A DNA stretch of 64,000 nucleotides. Origin: JAGQYH01 sp041393015 (GTDB lineage Bacteria; Bacteroidota; Bacteroidia; Chitinophagales; JADIYW01). Positions 51,776 through 60,831 of the stretch are shown piece after piece. The translations under genes were made by a program, and so were the position numbers. Every line of letters starts with the position of its first letter. Position 1 is the stretch's first letter. The notes beneath the pieces are model-generated. The model saw nothing but the letters and a program-made list of their open reading frames with translations. It had not been told where the DNA came from and made no database searches. The stretch is from NCBI GenBank assembly GCA_041393015.1, contig JAWKKV010000003.1, forward strand, positions 248,001 through 312,000, given 5' to 3'.

Positions 51776-51810
51776 ACTTGAAACTTGAAACTTGAAACTT
51801 GAAACTTGAA
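51776..51810. repeat. Five tandem copies of ACTTGAA
   Basis: 35 bp of exact 7-bp repeats, ending 13 bp before the stop of copy 2. A length-variable simple repeat, probably by replication slippage. A trace (CCTTGAATTTG) is found at the matching place beside copy 1. Confidence 0.9.
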
Positions 51811-51822
51811 TTTGTACTTCCC

Positions 51823-52722
51823 TTACTCCATCACCATTATAATATCGCCTTTCAACTTCATAGGCATCGACATGCCCATTTGCTCTACTTCCATATCAAA
51901 ATCTTGATTTAATATGGCTTCAATCAACCACATGGTTTTCTGATCGTAGATAAATGTACCGGTTTGTTTTCCGGTCATTTCAGTATCAACAGCTTCACCT
52001 TCAACTGCTAAAGCCTCTTTCATTCCTACATCAGAATCTAGATCAATATAAACTTTACCATCTTCAACTTTGGTTAAGGTGTAAGTCGCATCAAATGTAT
52101 AAGGAGAAGCTGCGTCTTCAATTTTTTTGTTCCATGATTCACCAATTTTAATGGCTTTATCTGGAAATTGCGACATATTAATCATAGAAGAAATATTCAT
52201 ATTGGCTTGTCCGGATTGCATTTGAGCTAGGCCATCTGCACCATCGGTTTTAAGCGTAGCGCCATCATGACTTTGCTCTAAAGTGATTTCGTTATCAATC
52301 AATTGACCAAAGGCAGCACCCATTGCATCAGCCATCATACCTTCGTTATCTTCTTTTCTTGTATCGTATTCCATTGTTCCCATCATCGGAATATCCATTG
52401 AAATGGTAATGTAGTCGTATTTCATAGAGGTAACTACTTTTTCATCAGTGTTACTTAATACTTTTAAATCAGAAGCCATTTCCATTTTTTGAGTAGTATT
52501 GAGCGATTGTCCCATAGCTTCCATGGCAATATCCATATTAATATTCATCACCATTTTACCTGTTTTTCCTTCCTCCGGATTCAATTTCAACAAATATTTG
52601 CCTTTTGAGCTGCTAGACATCTCAGGAGCAGATTCAGCGGATTGATTTTTAGAAGAAGAGCAGCCTCCAATCATAAATTGGCTCGCAATCAATAAAACGA
52701 TAATAAATTTCACACTTTTCAT
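51823..52722 (-). CDS. Secreted lipoprotein (DUF6263-like), tandem copy 2
   Basis: 299 residues, the same length as copy 1. The signal is that of a lipoprotein (LLIASQFMIGGC, then SSSKNQSAES). The mature part has the same blocks as copy 1, including SMDIPMMGTMEYD and SHDGATLKTDG. Very high Met, Asp and Lys content. Tandem duplication of one ancestral gene, now diverged in the N-terminus. Confidence 0.82.
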   Translation of the reverse strand: MKSVKFIIVLLIASQFMIGGCSSSKNQSAESAPEMSSSSKGKYLLKLNPEEGKTGKMVMNINMDIAMEAMGQSLNTTQKMEMASDLKVLSNTDEKVVTSMKYDYITISMDIPMMGTMEYDTRKEDNEGMMADAMGAAFGQLIDNEITLEQSHDGATLKTDGADGLAQMQSGQANMNISSMINMSQFPDKAIKIGESWNKKIEDAASPYTFDATYTLTKVEDGKVYIDLDSDVGMKEALAVEGEAVDTEMTGKQTGTFIYDQKTMWLIEAILNQDFDMEVEQMGMSMPMKLKGDIIMVME

Positions 52723-52808
52723 TAGATTATATTTGTAGCAAAGTTAAAAATCAAATTCAATACCCAAGGGTTAAATGCGCTAACTAAAGTTAACCGTATT
52801 AGATACCT

Positions 52809-53276
52809 TCAATTAGTTGCCAAAATTCTACGATGATAGTTAATCTGACCAACATGGTAGGAAAGATGCCAAAGTAAATGCATAAGAAAATCAAAGGTGC
52901 TTGGTTTAAATTCTAGCTTTGGAAACTCAAATGGATAAATACTAAACAAATCTTCTTCGCTTAGCTGATTTAAAATTTTAGGTAGAAAAACCTTAATGGC
53001 TTCTATTTCTGAAATCAATTCTACTCTTGGTTTATCCTTAATTGAAAATTCTAATTCTCGTTGTCTTACATATCCTGAATGACCTAAAACAGCCCCAATA
53101 AAATGATTTAAATTACCAATCAAATGAGTGGTTAAATTACCGGCTGAATTGCTAATGCCATCAGTCACCAACCATATTTGTTCTTCTGTTTGATAGCCAT
53201 TTAATTCATCTATCAATTGGTCCAAACAACTATTGAATTTGTTAAGTATTCCTGGGGTGATTTTTTCTGTACTCAT
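52809..53276 (-). CDS. DinB family protein
   Basis: 155 residues in the DinB/YfiT four-helix fold. The metal-ligand histidines expected for the family are in LTTHLIGNLNHFIGAVL and in LMHLLWHLSYHVGQINYHRR, where HLSYHVGQI is the hallmark. Function is usually thiol-dependent metal chemistry, with no defined substrate here. It stands alone, followed by the tandem paralogs on the same strand. Confidence 0.85.
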   Translation of the reverse strand: MSTEKITPGILNKFNSCLDQLIDELNGYQTEEQIWLVTDGISNSAGNLTTHLIGNLNHFIGAVLGHSGYVRQRELEFSIKDKPRVELISEIEAIKVFLPKILNQLSEEDLFSIYPFEFPKLEFKPSTFDFLMHLLWHLSYHVGQINYHRRILATN

Positions 53277-53364
53277 GTTCTTTTATATTCTATGAATTTA
53301 AAATTACTATTATCCACTTAAGATACTTATAAATAATATTATGCTTTATGAGTTCTGCATTGTT

Positions 53365-53420
53365 CGGAAAATTTTTGTTGACCTGCCTACCGTCTGGCAG
53401 GCACGAATTCCACGGATTTA
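53365..53420 (+). repeat. 56-bp repeat A, copy 1
   Basis: Identical at 54 of 56 positions to the reverse complement of 58286-58341. The core is the hairpin CCTGCC-TACCGTCT-GGCAGG, followed by GCACGAATTCCACGGATTTA. Part of the 502-bp gene-free gap 53277-53778, which also holds repeat B and a GCCGC/GCGGC hairpin at 53661-53674 and no convincing gene. Confidence 0.92.
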
Positions 53421-53478
53421 CATAATTACTTAATCGTCTTTGGTCTATTCTTCACAGGTATTCAGAGGAAAAAAATCT

Positions 53479-53545
53479 ACCTTTCAGCGTGCGCTAGCTC
53501 CTGAAAGTGTTGATTTTTCTTATGATAAGAACACGCTTTCGGGTC
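53479..53545 (+). repeat. Repeat B, copy 1
   Basis: Starts ACCTTTCAGCGTGCGCTAGC, contains the hairpin CTTTCAG/CTGAAAG, and ends AACACGCTTTCGGGTCT. It shares this arrangement with 58094-58152 in the same orientation. Directly after it CTTTCGG and CCGAAAG form another stem. An open frame of 62 codons over this element (53440-53628) is a by-product. Confidence 0.82.
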
Positions 53546-53778
53546 TTTCAGACGCCGAAAGGAGTTCTTCTGAACACTTTTCTTGTATTCATCAAAGACA
53601 TCCCTATAGTTTACTAATGATAAGATAAATAAGGTCAAGAAAATAATTACTCTGATTTTTGCCGCTAAAGCGGCTAATTAATCCTTGAAATTGCAAATTC
53701 ATAAAAATTTAGTAGTGCAAATCATCAACATTGTTTGTGAAAATTAGTGGAATTAGTGTCTTATCTTTTTTAATCTAC

Positions 53779-54567
53779 CTAAATACTTGCAATAAATTTC
53801 TTAATCAATTCAGCCGTATATACAGGATTTTCCAACGGCAACATATGTGAACCTTCTACAATCTCCCATTCAAAATTGTGCTGTTTCGCCAACCGACTCA
53901 TAAATTTTGGTTTACTAACGCTGGTTTTATCTGCTGAAATGATTTTACCCGGCAAGGTTTTTAACCTATTTCTATATCGATCAAAATTATATTTCATCAC
54001 AGAAAATATATCTAATTCCTTCTCTACTTCAAATGCTAGCACATATCCATCATCTGTCTTTCTTAAACCATATTTTAAATAATCTTGGAAACACGTTTCA
54101 TCTAATTGATTAAAAAGTCGCTTACTCCTAAAATAAGTCTCCGCACTTTCTAAGTCCGGCCAATGTTCTCTTCTGCCTTTAGATTTCATGGCAGGGGAGA
54201 AATATTTGAAGATGTCTAGAGCATCAGCAATAGGCGCCAATTTAGACATCCAACCATTCAAAATTACCGGTTCAATCAGTATAATTGCTTTGAATAATTC
54301 CGGTTTTTTAAATGCTGCATTTAAGGTAGTGGAAGCACCAAATGAATGTCCAATCCCAACTACAGGCTCATTTGTGTTCGACTCAATAAAGGCGATCATT
54401 TCGTCTGCCGACTTCATCCAATTACTGATAATTGGATATTTAGGATCATGCGCATACATATCTTTGTAGATCACCGTAAATTCATCACCGAGTGAATCAA
54501 ACAATTTTGAATAGACGCCGGAAGGGAATCCATTGGCATGACCAAAATTTATGATCGTTTTTTCCAT
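53779..54567 (-). CDS. Alpha/beta hydrolase
   Basis: 262 residues. The start MEKTIINFGHANGFPSGVYS holds the oxyanion region, the nucleophile elbow is GIGHSFGAS near residue 71 (S73), and the catalytic His is in WEIVEGSHMLPLENP near the C-terminus. A lid-like helical region lies between about 110 and 190. Esterase or C-C hydrolase activity is likely; the substrate is unknown. Confidence 0.88.
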   Translation of the reverse strand: MEKTIINFGHANGFPSGVYSKLFDSLGDEFTVIYKDMYAHDPKYPIISNWMKSADEMIAFIESNTNEPVVGIGHSFGASTTLNAAFKKPELFKAIILIEPVILNGWMSKLAPIADALDIFKYFSPAMKSKGRREHWPDLESAETYFRSKRLFNQLDETCFQDYLKYGLRKTDDGYVLAFEVEKELDIFSVMKYNFDRYRNRLKTLPGKIISADKTSVSKPKFMSRLAKQHNFEWEIVEGSHMLPLENPVYTAELIKKFIASI

Positions 54568-54703
54568 TGGGCTAAATTACAAAGTAGATGCAGAGATTCT
54601 AACGTAGACAAGTAAATGAATGTTTATATCTAAAAAAGTATAACATTGAAACAAATAAGTTTAGATTGCGTAAATTGGATGAACTAAAATAATTTATTTA
54701 AAT

Positions 54704-55402
54704 ATGGAGACATTAGATCAAGGTTTTTTGAGGTTAGATCATGCTGATCAAGTTACTCGAACTGCATTTATTAGAAAAACTTATGAGCATGTAGCGGGAG
54801 CAGTGCTTGCATTTATAGGAGTAGAAGCACTTTTACTAAATATTCCGGGCATTGAAAAAATGGTTGTGCTAATGACCAGTGGATATGCATGGTTAATTGT
54901 ATTAGGCTTATTTATGTTCGCAACAAATTATGCTGAAAAAATGGCTTTGAGTAGTCATGATACGCAGAAACAATACATTGGTTTGGGATTATATATAGTG
55001 GCGGAGGCACTTATTTTCGTTCCTCTAATGTATATCGCGATGAATTACTCGTCGCCGAGCGTTATTAATCAGGCAGCAGTGGTTTCTTTAGCTTTGTTTA
55101 CAGGGTTATCAGCGGTTGTATTAACGACAGGAAAAGATTTTTCATTCTTAAGATCAGCTATTACTATTGGAAGTATCATTGCTATCGGATTAATTGTAGC
55201 CGGTATTCTTTTTGGTTTTAACATGGGATTGTGGTTTTCAGTTGGAATGGTAGTTTTGGCTGCTGGTTCAATCTTGTACCAAACATCCAACATGGTTCAT
55301 AAATATAGCACCGATCAACACGTAGCTGCTGCATTAGGTTTGTTTGCATCTTTAATGTTGTTGTTCTGGTATATTTTACAAATTTTTATGAGCAGAGATT
55401 AA
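54704..55402 (+). CDS. Bax inhibitor-1 / YccA family membrane protein
   Basis: 232 residues with seven membrane helices. It begins with a cytosolic stretch (TRTAFIRKTYEHVAGAVLAF) and continues with the family's typical helices; FWYILQIFM lies near the end, followed by a short tail with RD. BI-1-like proteins form pH-sensitive calcium-leak channels in some bacteria. It stands alone with its own terminator. Confidence 0.92.
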   Translation: METLDQGFLRLDHADQVTRTAFIRKTYEHVAGAVLAFIGVEALLLNIPGIEKMVVLMTSGYAWLIVLGLFMFATNYAEKMALSSHDTQKQYIGLGLYIVAEALIFVPLMYIAMNYSSPSVINQAAVVSLALFTGLSAVVLTTGKDFSFLRSAITIGSIIAIGLIVAGILFGFNMGLWFSVGMVVLAAGSILYQTSNMVHKYSTDQHVAAALGLFASLMLLFWYILQIFMSRD

Positions 55403-55425
55403 TTTCCACTTTAAGTTTTATAAAT

Positions 55426-55453
55426 AAAAAAGCGGCCAATGGTCGCTTTTTTT
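55426..55453 (+). terminator. Rho-independent terminator after the BI-1 gene
   Basis: AAAAAGCG-G-CC, AAT, GG-T-CGCTTTTTTT: a near-perfect stem ending in T7. It overlaps the false upstream start (55439) of the next gene and so supports the later start. Confidence 0.92.
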
Positions 55454-55519
55454 GTTTACGCTATACTGAACCATTTAGAAGGTATAATCATTACATTTAA
55501 TATAAAGAATCAAATATTT

Positions 55520-57145
55520 ATGATCGATCAAATGAATAAACCTATCAAAGTAGCTCAACTTTCTGATTTAAAAGACAGAGAACCAACTTATGCCTTAGTT
55601 AAAAATACGGATCTAGTTATTATAAAATTTGACGATGAAGTATCTGCTTTGTATGGAAGATGTTTACATCGAGGCGCTTTATTGAGCGATGGATTTGTCG
55701 ATGATAATGATAATCTAATTTGCGGATTACACAATTGGGATTATAGAATTGACACAGGTGTTTCTGCCTATAATAATGAAGAAGTACTTCAAAAATTTAC
55801 CACAGCAATTCAAGGTGGTGATGTCTATGTAGATGAGGATGATATCGCAGCCTTTCAAGAAGAGCATCCTCAACCATTTGATAGAGACGCCTATTTAGGA
55901 TTGTATGCTGATACGCACGCACAACCGACAGAGCCATACAATAGTTTGATTCAAAATTTAGCTAAAAATGGATTAAAGAAATTTGGACATCATGGTCCAT
56001 CTGAAGCGATGGGCGTGGATAGAGATACACTTCCTAAGTGGGAAAACATTCAGTTTTTACCCGCACAATTAGCTACGAAACCATTGATGGACGAAGACAA
56101 TGTGGTAACAGAAGTAATTATTGGACCGGAGGCTGAAAAACCACTAAGATTGCCGATGCCTTTATTTGTATCGGATATGTCTTTTGGTGCTTTATCGAAA
56201 GAAGCCAAGATTGCTTTGGCCAAAGGAGCTGAAATGGCAGGCACTGGAATTTGCTCTGGTGAAGGAGGAATGTTAGCAGATGAACAAGCTAGTAATTCAA
56301 AATATTTTTACGAGTTGGCTTCCGCTAAATTTGGATTTAGTTGGGATAAATTACAGAATGCTCAGGCGTTTCATTTCAAAGGTGGACAGGGTGCCAAAAC
56401 CGGAACAGGCGGACATTTGCCGGGAGAAAAGGTAATAGGTGAAATTGCTGAGGTTAGAAATTTAAAAGAAGGAGAACCGGCTATATCTCCAGCCACCTTT
56501 CCTGATCTAAAAACGGTGGAAGACTTTAAAGATTTTGCCAATAAGGTAAGAGAAAAAACGGACGGCATTCCTATTGGTTTTAAAATTGCCGCTAGCCATA
56601 TTGAAAGAGATATTGATTTTGCGTTAGCGGTTGGTGTAGATTATATTATTTTAGATGGCAGAGGAGGAGGAACCGGAGCTGCACCAACAATTTTAAGAAA
56701 TAACATCAATGTGCCAACCATTCCAGCATTGGCAAGAGCTAGAAAACATTTGGATGAGCAAGGAGCATTTCATGTTAGTTTGATTATTACCGGTGGATTG
56801 AGAGTGGCAGATGATTTTGCAAAAGCACTAATATTAGGCGCAGATGCTATTGCCGTAGCGAACTCAGCAATTCAGGCCATTGGATGTTTAGGGATGCGGG
56901 CTTGCCACACCAATAATTGTCCCGTAGGCATTGCTACTCAAAAAGAAAACTTAAGAGCAAGAATTGAAATTGCAAAATCGGCTAAGCAATTATCTAATTT
57001 CTTTAATGCTTCTAATGACCTAATAAAAGTAGTCGCTAGAGCTTGTGGATACGATCATATACAAAAGTTTAATCACGGAGATTTAAGCACATTTGATTAT
57101 GATATGCATAGGCTAACAGGTATAAAATACGCCGGAATGGTTTAG
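55520..57145 (+). CDS. Rieske domain fused to an FMN glutamate synthase-like domain
   Basis: 541 residues from ATG 55520; the open frame begins 27 codons earlier inside the terminator. Residues 1-110 are a Rieske [2Fe-2S] domain with C48-x-H50 and C68-x2-H71 (CLHRG, CGLHNW). Residues 170-541 are the GltB-like FMN/Fe-S barrel: MPLFVSDMSFGALSKEAK, GEGGMLADEQ, LDGRGGGTGAAPT and GCLGMRACHTNNCPVGIATQ, where the three cysteines can bind a 3Fe-4S cluster. There is no amidotransferase domain. It may be a ferredoxin-type glutamate synthase variant or an oxidoreductase of another substrate. Confidence 0.9.
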   Translation: MIDQMNKPIKVAQLSDLKDREPTYALVKNTDLVIIKFDDEVSALYGRCLHRGALLSDGFVDDNDNLICGLHNWDYRIDTGVSAYNNEEVLQKFTTAIQGGDVYVDEDDIAAFQEEHPQPFDRDAYLGLYADTHAQPTEPYNSLIQNLAKNGLKKFGHHGPSEAMGVDRDTLPKWENIQFLPAQLATKPLMDEDNVVTEVIIGPEAEKPLRLPMPLFVSDMSFGALSKEAKIALAKGAEMAGTGICSGEGGMLADEQASNSKYFYELASAKFGFSWDKLQNAQAFHFKGGQGAKTGTGGHLPGEKVIGEIAEVRNLKEGEPAISPATFPDLKTVEDFKDFANKVREKTDGIPIGFKIAASHIERDIDFALAVGVDYIILDGRGGGTGAAPTILRNNINVPTIPALARARKHLDEQGAFHVSLIITGGLRVADDFAKALILGADAIAVANSAIQAIGCLGMRACHTNNCPVGIATQKENLRARIEIAKSAKQLSNFFNASNDLIKVVARACGYDHIQKFNHGDLSTFDYDMHRLTGIKYAGMV

Positions 57146-57594
57146 CTCTTTGCAATAATTTCTTTAATAATCTTGATATGATGCTGAGTGTGTAACGCAA
57201 TGAATTTTTTAGACTCTTTTACGTTTAATTGCCCGAAATAAGGATGATTGAAAAATCTATTCTTAGCCAAACCCTGTAGTATTTTCAGCTTGTCATCAGC
57301 TTTTTGAAGATATTCTTGTAGGGCTTCTTTATCAGAAGATAAGGTTGGTTGAACTGCTTTAGGCGCTTTAGCTTTACCTCTTGGAAACCAATTCAATCTT
57401 AAAAAAATAACCCTTAACAAGTTAAATTTAGGTTTGTAATCTTTAGGGTCCGATTGTTCAATGGTTTTGCAAATAGATGCAATAACTTTGGTTGAATGTT
57501 CAATATGTGCCCCCACTGACCAATTAGAAATGTCGGTATTTAAGGCATCACTGTATTTTAAATAAGCACTTAATTCTTCAATAATTGGAGACAT
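57142..57594 (-). CDS. DUF1569 (DinB-like) protein
   Basis: 150 residues, four-helix bundle. SVGAHIEHSTKVIASICKTI and the C-terminal HPYFGQLNVKESKKFIALHT, then QHHIKII, give the histidines expected of DinB-like metal sites. Function unknown. Its 3' end overlaps the 3' end of the convergent Rieske-GltS gene by 4 bp. Confidence 0.83.
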   Translation of the reverse strand: MSPIIEELSAYLKYSDALNTDISNWSVGAHIEHSTKVIASICKTIEQSDPKDYKPKFNLLRVIFLRLNWFPRGKAKAPKAVQPTLSSDKEALQEYLQKADDKLKILQGLAKNRFFNHPYFGQLNVKESKKFIALHTQHHIKIIKEIIAKS

Positions 57595-57639
57595 ATTTTA
57601 TAGCTTTAGGAGCAAATGTAAAACTAAATATAATAAACG

Positions 57640-58086
57640 ATGCTAAATTGGAACGATGTAATCAAGTTTGCTAATCATGGCAATCCGGAACCGGAGAGAA
57701 GAGTAGAGAAAACGGATGCAGAATGGAAGGCGCAGTTAACTCAGGAACAATACGAAGTCGCAAGGTTGAAAGGGACAGAACGAGCTCATACAGGCGAGTT
57801 TTGCGAAGCGCATCAACCAGGATTATATGCTTGCATTTGTTGTGAAACACTTTTATTTGATTCTAGAGAGAAATTTGAATCGGGAACAGGATGGCCAAGT
57901 TTTACGCAACCCGTAAAGGAAAACGCCATTAAATATCATAAAGATACCAGTTATGGAATGGTTAGGGTAGAAGTAATGTGTAATGTCTGCGATGCGCATT
58001 TAGGGCATGTATTTCCCGATGGTCCGCCACCTAGTGGATTAAGATATTGTACGAATTCAGCATCTTTAAAGCATGTGGAAGATTGA
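57640..58086 (+). CDS. msrB: Peptide-methionine (R)-S-oxide reductase
   Basis: 148 residues. MsrB fold with two zinc-binding CxxC pairs (CICC and CNVC), GTGWPSFTQPV, HLGHVFPDGPPPSGLRY and the catalytic C137 in RYCTNSAS. It repairs the R form of methionine sulfoxide in proteins. Divergent from the DUF1569 gene. Confidence 0.96.
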   Translation: MLNWNDVIKFANHGNPEPERRVEKTDAEWKAQLTQEQYEVARLKGTERAHTGEFCEAHQPGLYACICCETLLFDSREKFESGTGWPSFTQPVKENAIKYHKDTSYGMVRVEVMCNVCDAHLGHVFPDGPPPSGLRYCTNSASLKHVED

Positions 58087-58093
58087 AAAGATA

Positions 58094-58152
58094 ACCTTTC
58101 AGTGTGCGATAGCTCCTGAAAGCGTTATGATTCAGAACACGCTTTCGGATCT
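58094..58152 (+). repeat. Repeat B, copy 2
   Basis: ACCTTTCAGTGTGCGATAGC with CTTTCAG/CTGAAAG, then AACACGCTTTCGGATCT; about 85% like 53479-53545 with a short deletion, and in the same orientation. A TTGCCG/CGGCAA hairpin follows at 58164-58180. The whole gap 58087-58403 holds only repeats and AT-rich sequence. Confidence 0.82.
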
Positions 58153-58285
58153 CTTAAATTAACTTGCCGCCTTACGGCAAAAATCCATGTAATTGTTTTT
58201 TAAATGATATAAACACTAAAACGGATTATTGTTATAATTCTACTTAATAAGTAGTTTATCAAGTGATGTAACTCAAATAATCGAA

Positions 58286-58341
58286 TAAATCCGTGGAATT
58301 CGTGCCTGCCAGACGGTAGGCAGGTCAAAAAAAATCTTCCG
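58286..58341 (-). repeat. 56-bp repeat A, copy 2 (inverted)
   Basis: Reverse complement of 53365-53420 with two mismatches. With copy 1 it brackets 4.9 kb holding five genes (hydrolase, BI-1, Rieske-GltS, DUF1569, msrB). Confidence 0.92.
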
Positions 58342-58403
58342 AGAAGCTGTTAGCTAAAACCGAGTGTTTATATTTGGTAGCTTTGTGCGAGTTAAGAAAA
58401 ACC

Positions 58404-59960
58404 ATGCAAAAAGAACTTCAACTACAACTTTCGCCTGAATTAGCGTCACAAGATGATGCAATTAAAAGAGCGGTTTCCCAAAAATCGGGTATTCCTTTTA
58501 ACGATATTAATTATGTGGAGATAGTTAAACGTTCTATTGATGCTAGGAAAAAGGAGATCAAAATAAACTTGACTGTAAAGGCATTTGTCCATGAAATGTT
58601 TAAGGAAGCTAAAATTAATTTACCCAACTATCCTAATGTTGAACAACAAGAACCGGTTATAATTATAGGCGCAGGTCCGGCAGGATTGTTTGCAGCATTA
58701 AAGTGTATAGAACTGGGTAAAAAACCGATTATCATTGAACGAGGAAAAGACGTAAAAGAACGTAGGAGAGATTTGAAAGCCATTAATGTCGATCATATTG
58801 TTAATGAAGATTCTAATTATTGTTTTGGGGAAGGTGGTGCAGGAACTTATTCAGATGGGAAATTATATACTCGTTCTAAAAAACGTGGCGATGTTCAACG
58901 CATCTTAGAACTATTGGTGGGATTTGGAGCGACTAAAGAAATTATGATCAATGCTCATCCACATATTGGAACCAATAAACTGCCGGCTATCATTCAAAAA
59001 ATAAGAGAATGCATCATTGCTAATGGTGGAGAAGTACTGTTTAACACCAGAATGGTAGATATTGATGTTGCGGGAGATGAGGTACAAAGTATCACCACCC
59101 AATCAGGAGATAAAATAAAAACTAAAAAACTCATTCTAGCAACCGGTCATTCGGCACGAGATATTTTTGAATTACTACATCAAAAGAAGATTGAAATTGA
59201 AGCCAAGCCTTTTGCTTTGGGCGTTAGAGTAGAACATAGTCAATTATTAATCGATCAAATACAATATAGTTGTCAAGTAAGAAATGAATACTTACCACCT
59301 TCTCCTTATAGTATTGTAAAGCAAGTGAATGGGAGAGGCGTTTATTCTTTCTGTATGTGTCCGGGTGGCGTTATTGCGCCTTGTGCTACCAGTCCGGGAG
59401 AAATTGTAACCAATGGATGGTCGCCCTCCAAAAGAGATCAACCAACAGCGAATTCGGGCATTGTAGTGGCTTTAGAATTGAAAGATTTCAAAGCTTATAG
59501 CAAATTCGGACCTTTAGCAGGAATGGAATTTCAAAAAGCCATTGAACAAAAAGCTTGGTTAGTGGGTGGTAAAACACAAAAAGCACCGGCACAGCGATTA
59601 GAAGATTTTGTCAATGGTAAATTGTCTCAAGACCTACCGGAAACCTCTTATAAACCGGGTATCACATCCGCAAAATTAGATACAGTTTTACCTGATTTTA
59701 TCAATAAAACATTACAACAAGGATTTAAAGAGTTTGGTAAAACCATGAGAGGTTACTTAACCAATGATGCCGTCGTTCATGCACCGGAATCTAGAACTTC
59801 TTCACCGGTTAGAATTCCAAGAGATAAAGAAACGTTTGAACATATTCAGATCAAAGGTTTATATCCTTGTGGGGAAGGAGCTGGTTTTGCAGGAGGAATT
59901 GTTTCCGCCGCAATTGACGGTGAAAAATGTGCGGAGAAGGCTGTGGAGGCTATGAAATAG
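58404..59960 (+). CDS. Uncharacterised FAD-dependent dehydrogenase (COG2509 type)
   Basis: 518 residues from ATG 58404; the open frame starts ten codons earlier. An N-terminal helical region of about 85 residues (LQLSPELASQDDAIKRAVSQ) precedes the FAD motif IIGAGPAGLFAALKCIELG. CFGEGGAGTYSDGKLYTR, FCMCPGGVIAPCATSPGE and PCGEGAGFAGGIVSAAIDGE are family hallmarks. The enzyme's substrate is unknown; relatives are widespread in Bacteria. Confidence 0.9.
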   Translation: MQKELQLQLSPELASQDDAIKRAVSQKSGIPFNDINYVEIVKRSIDARKKEIKINLTVKAFVHEMFKEAKINLPNYPNVEQQEPVIIIGAGPAGLFAALKCIELGKKPIIIERGKDVKERRRDLKAINVDHIVNEDSNYCFGEGGAGTYSDGKLYTRSKKRGDVQRILELLVGFGATKEIMINAHPHIGTNKLPAIIQKIRECIIANGGEVLFNTRMVDIDVAGDEVQSITTQSGDKIKTKKLILATGHSARDIFELLHQKKIEIEAKPFALGVRVEHSQLLIDQIQYSCQVRNEYLPPSPYSIVKQVNGRGVYSFCMCPGGVIAPCATSPGEIVTNGWSPSKRDQPTANSGIVVALELKDFKAYSKFGPLAGMEFQKAIEQKAWLVGGKTQKAPAQRLEDFVNGKLSQDLPETSYKPGITSAKLDTVLPDFINKTLQQGFKEFGKTMRGYLTNDAVVHAPESRTSSPVRIPRDKETFEHIQIKGLYPCGEGAGFAGGIVSAAIDGEKCAEKAVEAMK

Positions 59961-59962
59961 AT

Positions 59963-60769
59963 TTAACTCTTCGCACTCGCTTGAAATCCGGGATAAAAAA
60001 TGATGGCATCATCTCTATTTTTTAACTGCTCAAATTCGGCAGCTAAATCATCTATAATCTCTTGAGTGATATATCCTGCTTCTAACAAGTTATCACTTCC
60101 ACTTAAGAGCAAATCATACAAGTAATCAGCCATGATCATTCTTTTGATTGGATCTCTTAGGTCGTGAAACTGAGAGATTTGTTGTACATCAATATTTTTG
60201 TAACCCGTAACTGTAAGGTGATATCCAAGTTTAACACCTACCACCGTATCTCCACCCGCTTCATTTTGTAACTGATTGTATGCTTTCCAATAATTAGTGA
60301 TGTTTGGGAGCGAAGGTTGAATATACCAGCCGTTATTATACACTTCCGACAAATAGATTGGACTGTCGGGTTGCAAATTTTCTCTAACAGCTTTCAAAAT
60401 TTCGATTGGCCTATTGACATGTTCTAACACCCAGCAGAAAAGAGCACCATCCGGTAAATCGTTGGCATCTAATTTTAGGTGAGCGGCATCACCTACCATT
60501 AACTTATATCGCCCTTCAAAAGGTTTTAAATTTTCTTCCGCTTTTTCAATTTGGCTAGCATCAATATCAATTCCGGTTACTTTTAATTGAGGGTATTTGT
60601 TTAGTAAAACCTTAAGGTGAGCGCCAACTCCGCAGCCAATTTCTAATACATGAGTACTTTTTGAAAAATCAATATTTTTATAAATCATGAGTTCCAAAAA
60701 ATCATTTTGGTCTAACAACCTTTGTTTTTCTTTCTCTGTGTAGCCATGTAAATATTTTTGCTGCGCCAT
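59963..60769 (-). CDS. SAM-dependent class I methyltransferase
   Basis: 268 residues. Motif I is VLEIGCGVGAHLKVL near residue 40, VTGIDIDASQI is the acidic loop, and FCWVLEHVNRPIEILKAV is motif IV with the next helix. The C-terminal domain (about 160-268) has the helical text FHDLRDPIKRMIMADYLYDL. The target is unknown. Convergent with the FAD-dependent dehydrogenase (2-bp gap). Confidence 0.88.
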   Translation of the reverse strand: MAQQKYLHGYTEKEKQRLLDQNDFLELMIYKNIDFSKSTHVLEIGCGVGAHLKVLLNKYPQLKVTGIDIDASQIEKAEENLKPFEGRYKLMVGDAAHLKLDANDLPDGALFCWVLEHVNRPIEILKAVRENLQPDSPIYLSEVYNNGWYIQPSLPNITNYWKAYNQLQNEAGGDTVVGVKLGYHLTVTGYKNIDVQQISQFHDLRDPIKRMIMADYLYDLLLSGSDNLLEAGYITQEIIDDLAAEFEQLKNRDDAIIFYPGFQASAKS

Positions 60770-60831
60770 TGCTAAAAATTAGTTTAATTTGAGTTGAATA
60801 ATTTGGAATCAAACCTACAAAATTTGAATCA

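Noticed and set aside
53440..53628. A 62-codon open frame in the gap near 53.5 kb
   Set aside because: It lies over repeat B hairpins and has no codon bias or family.
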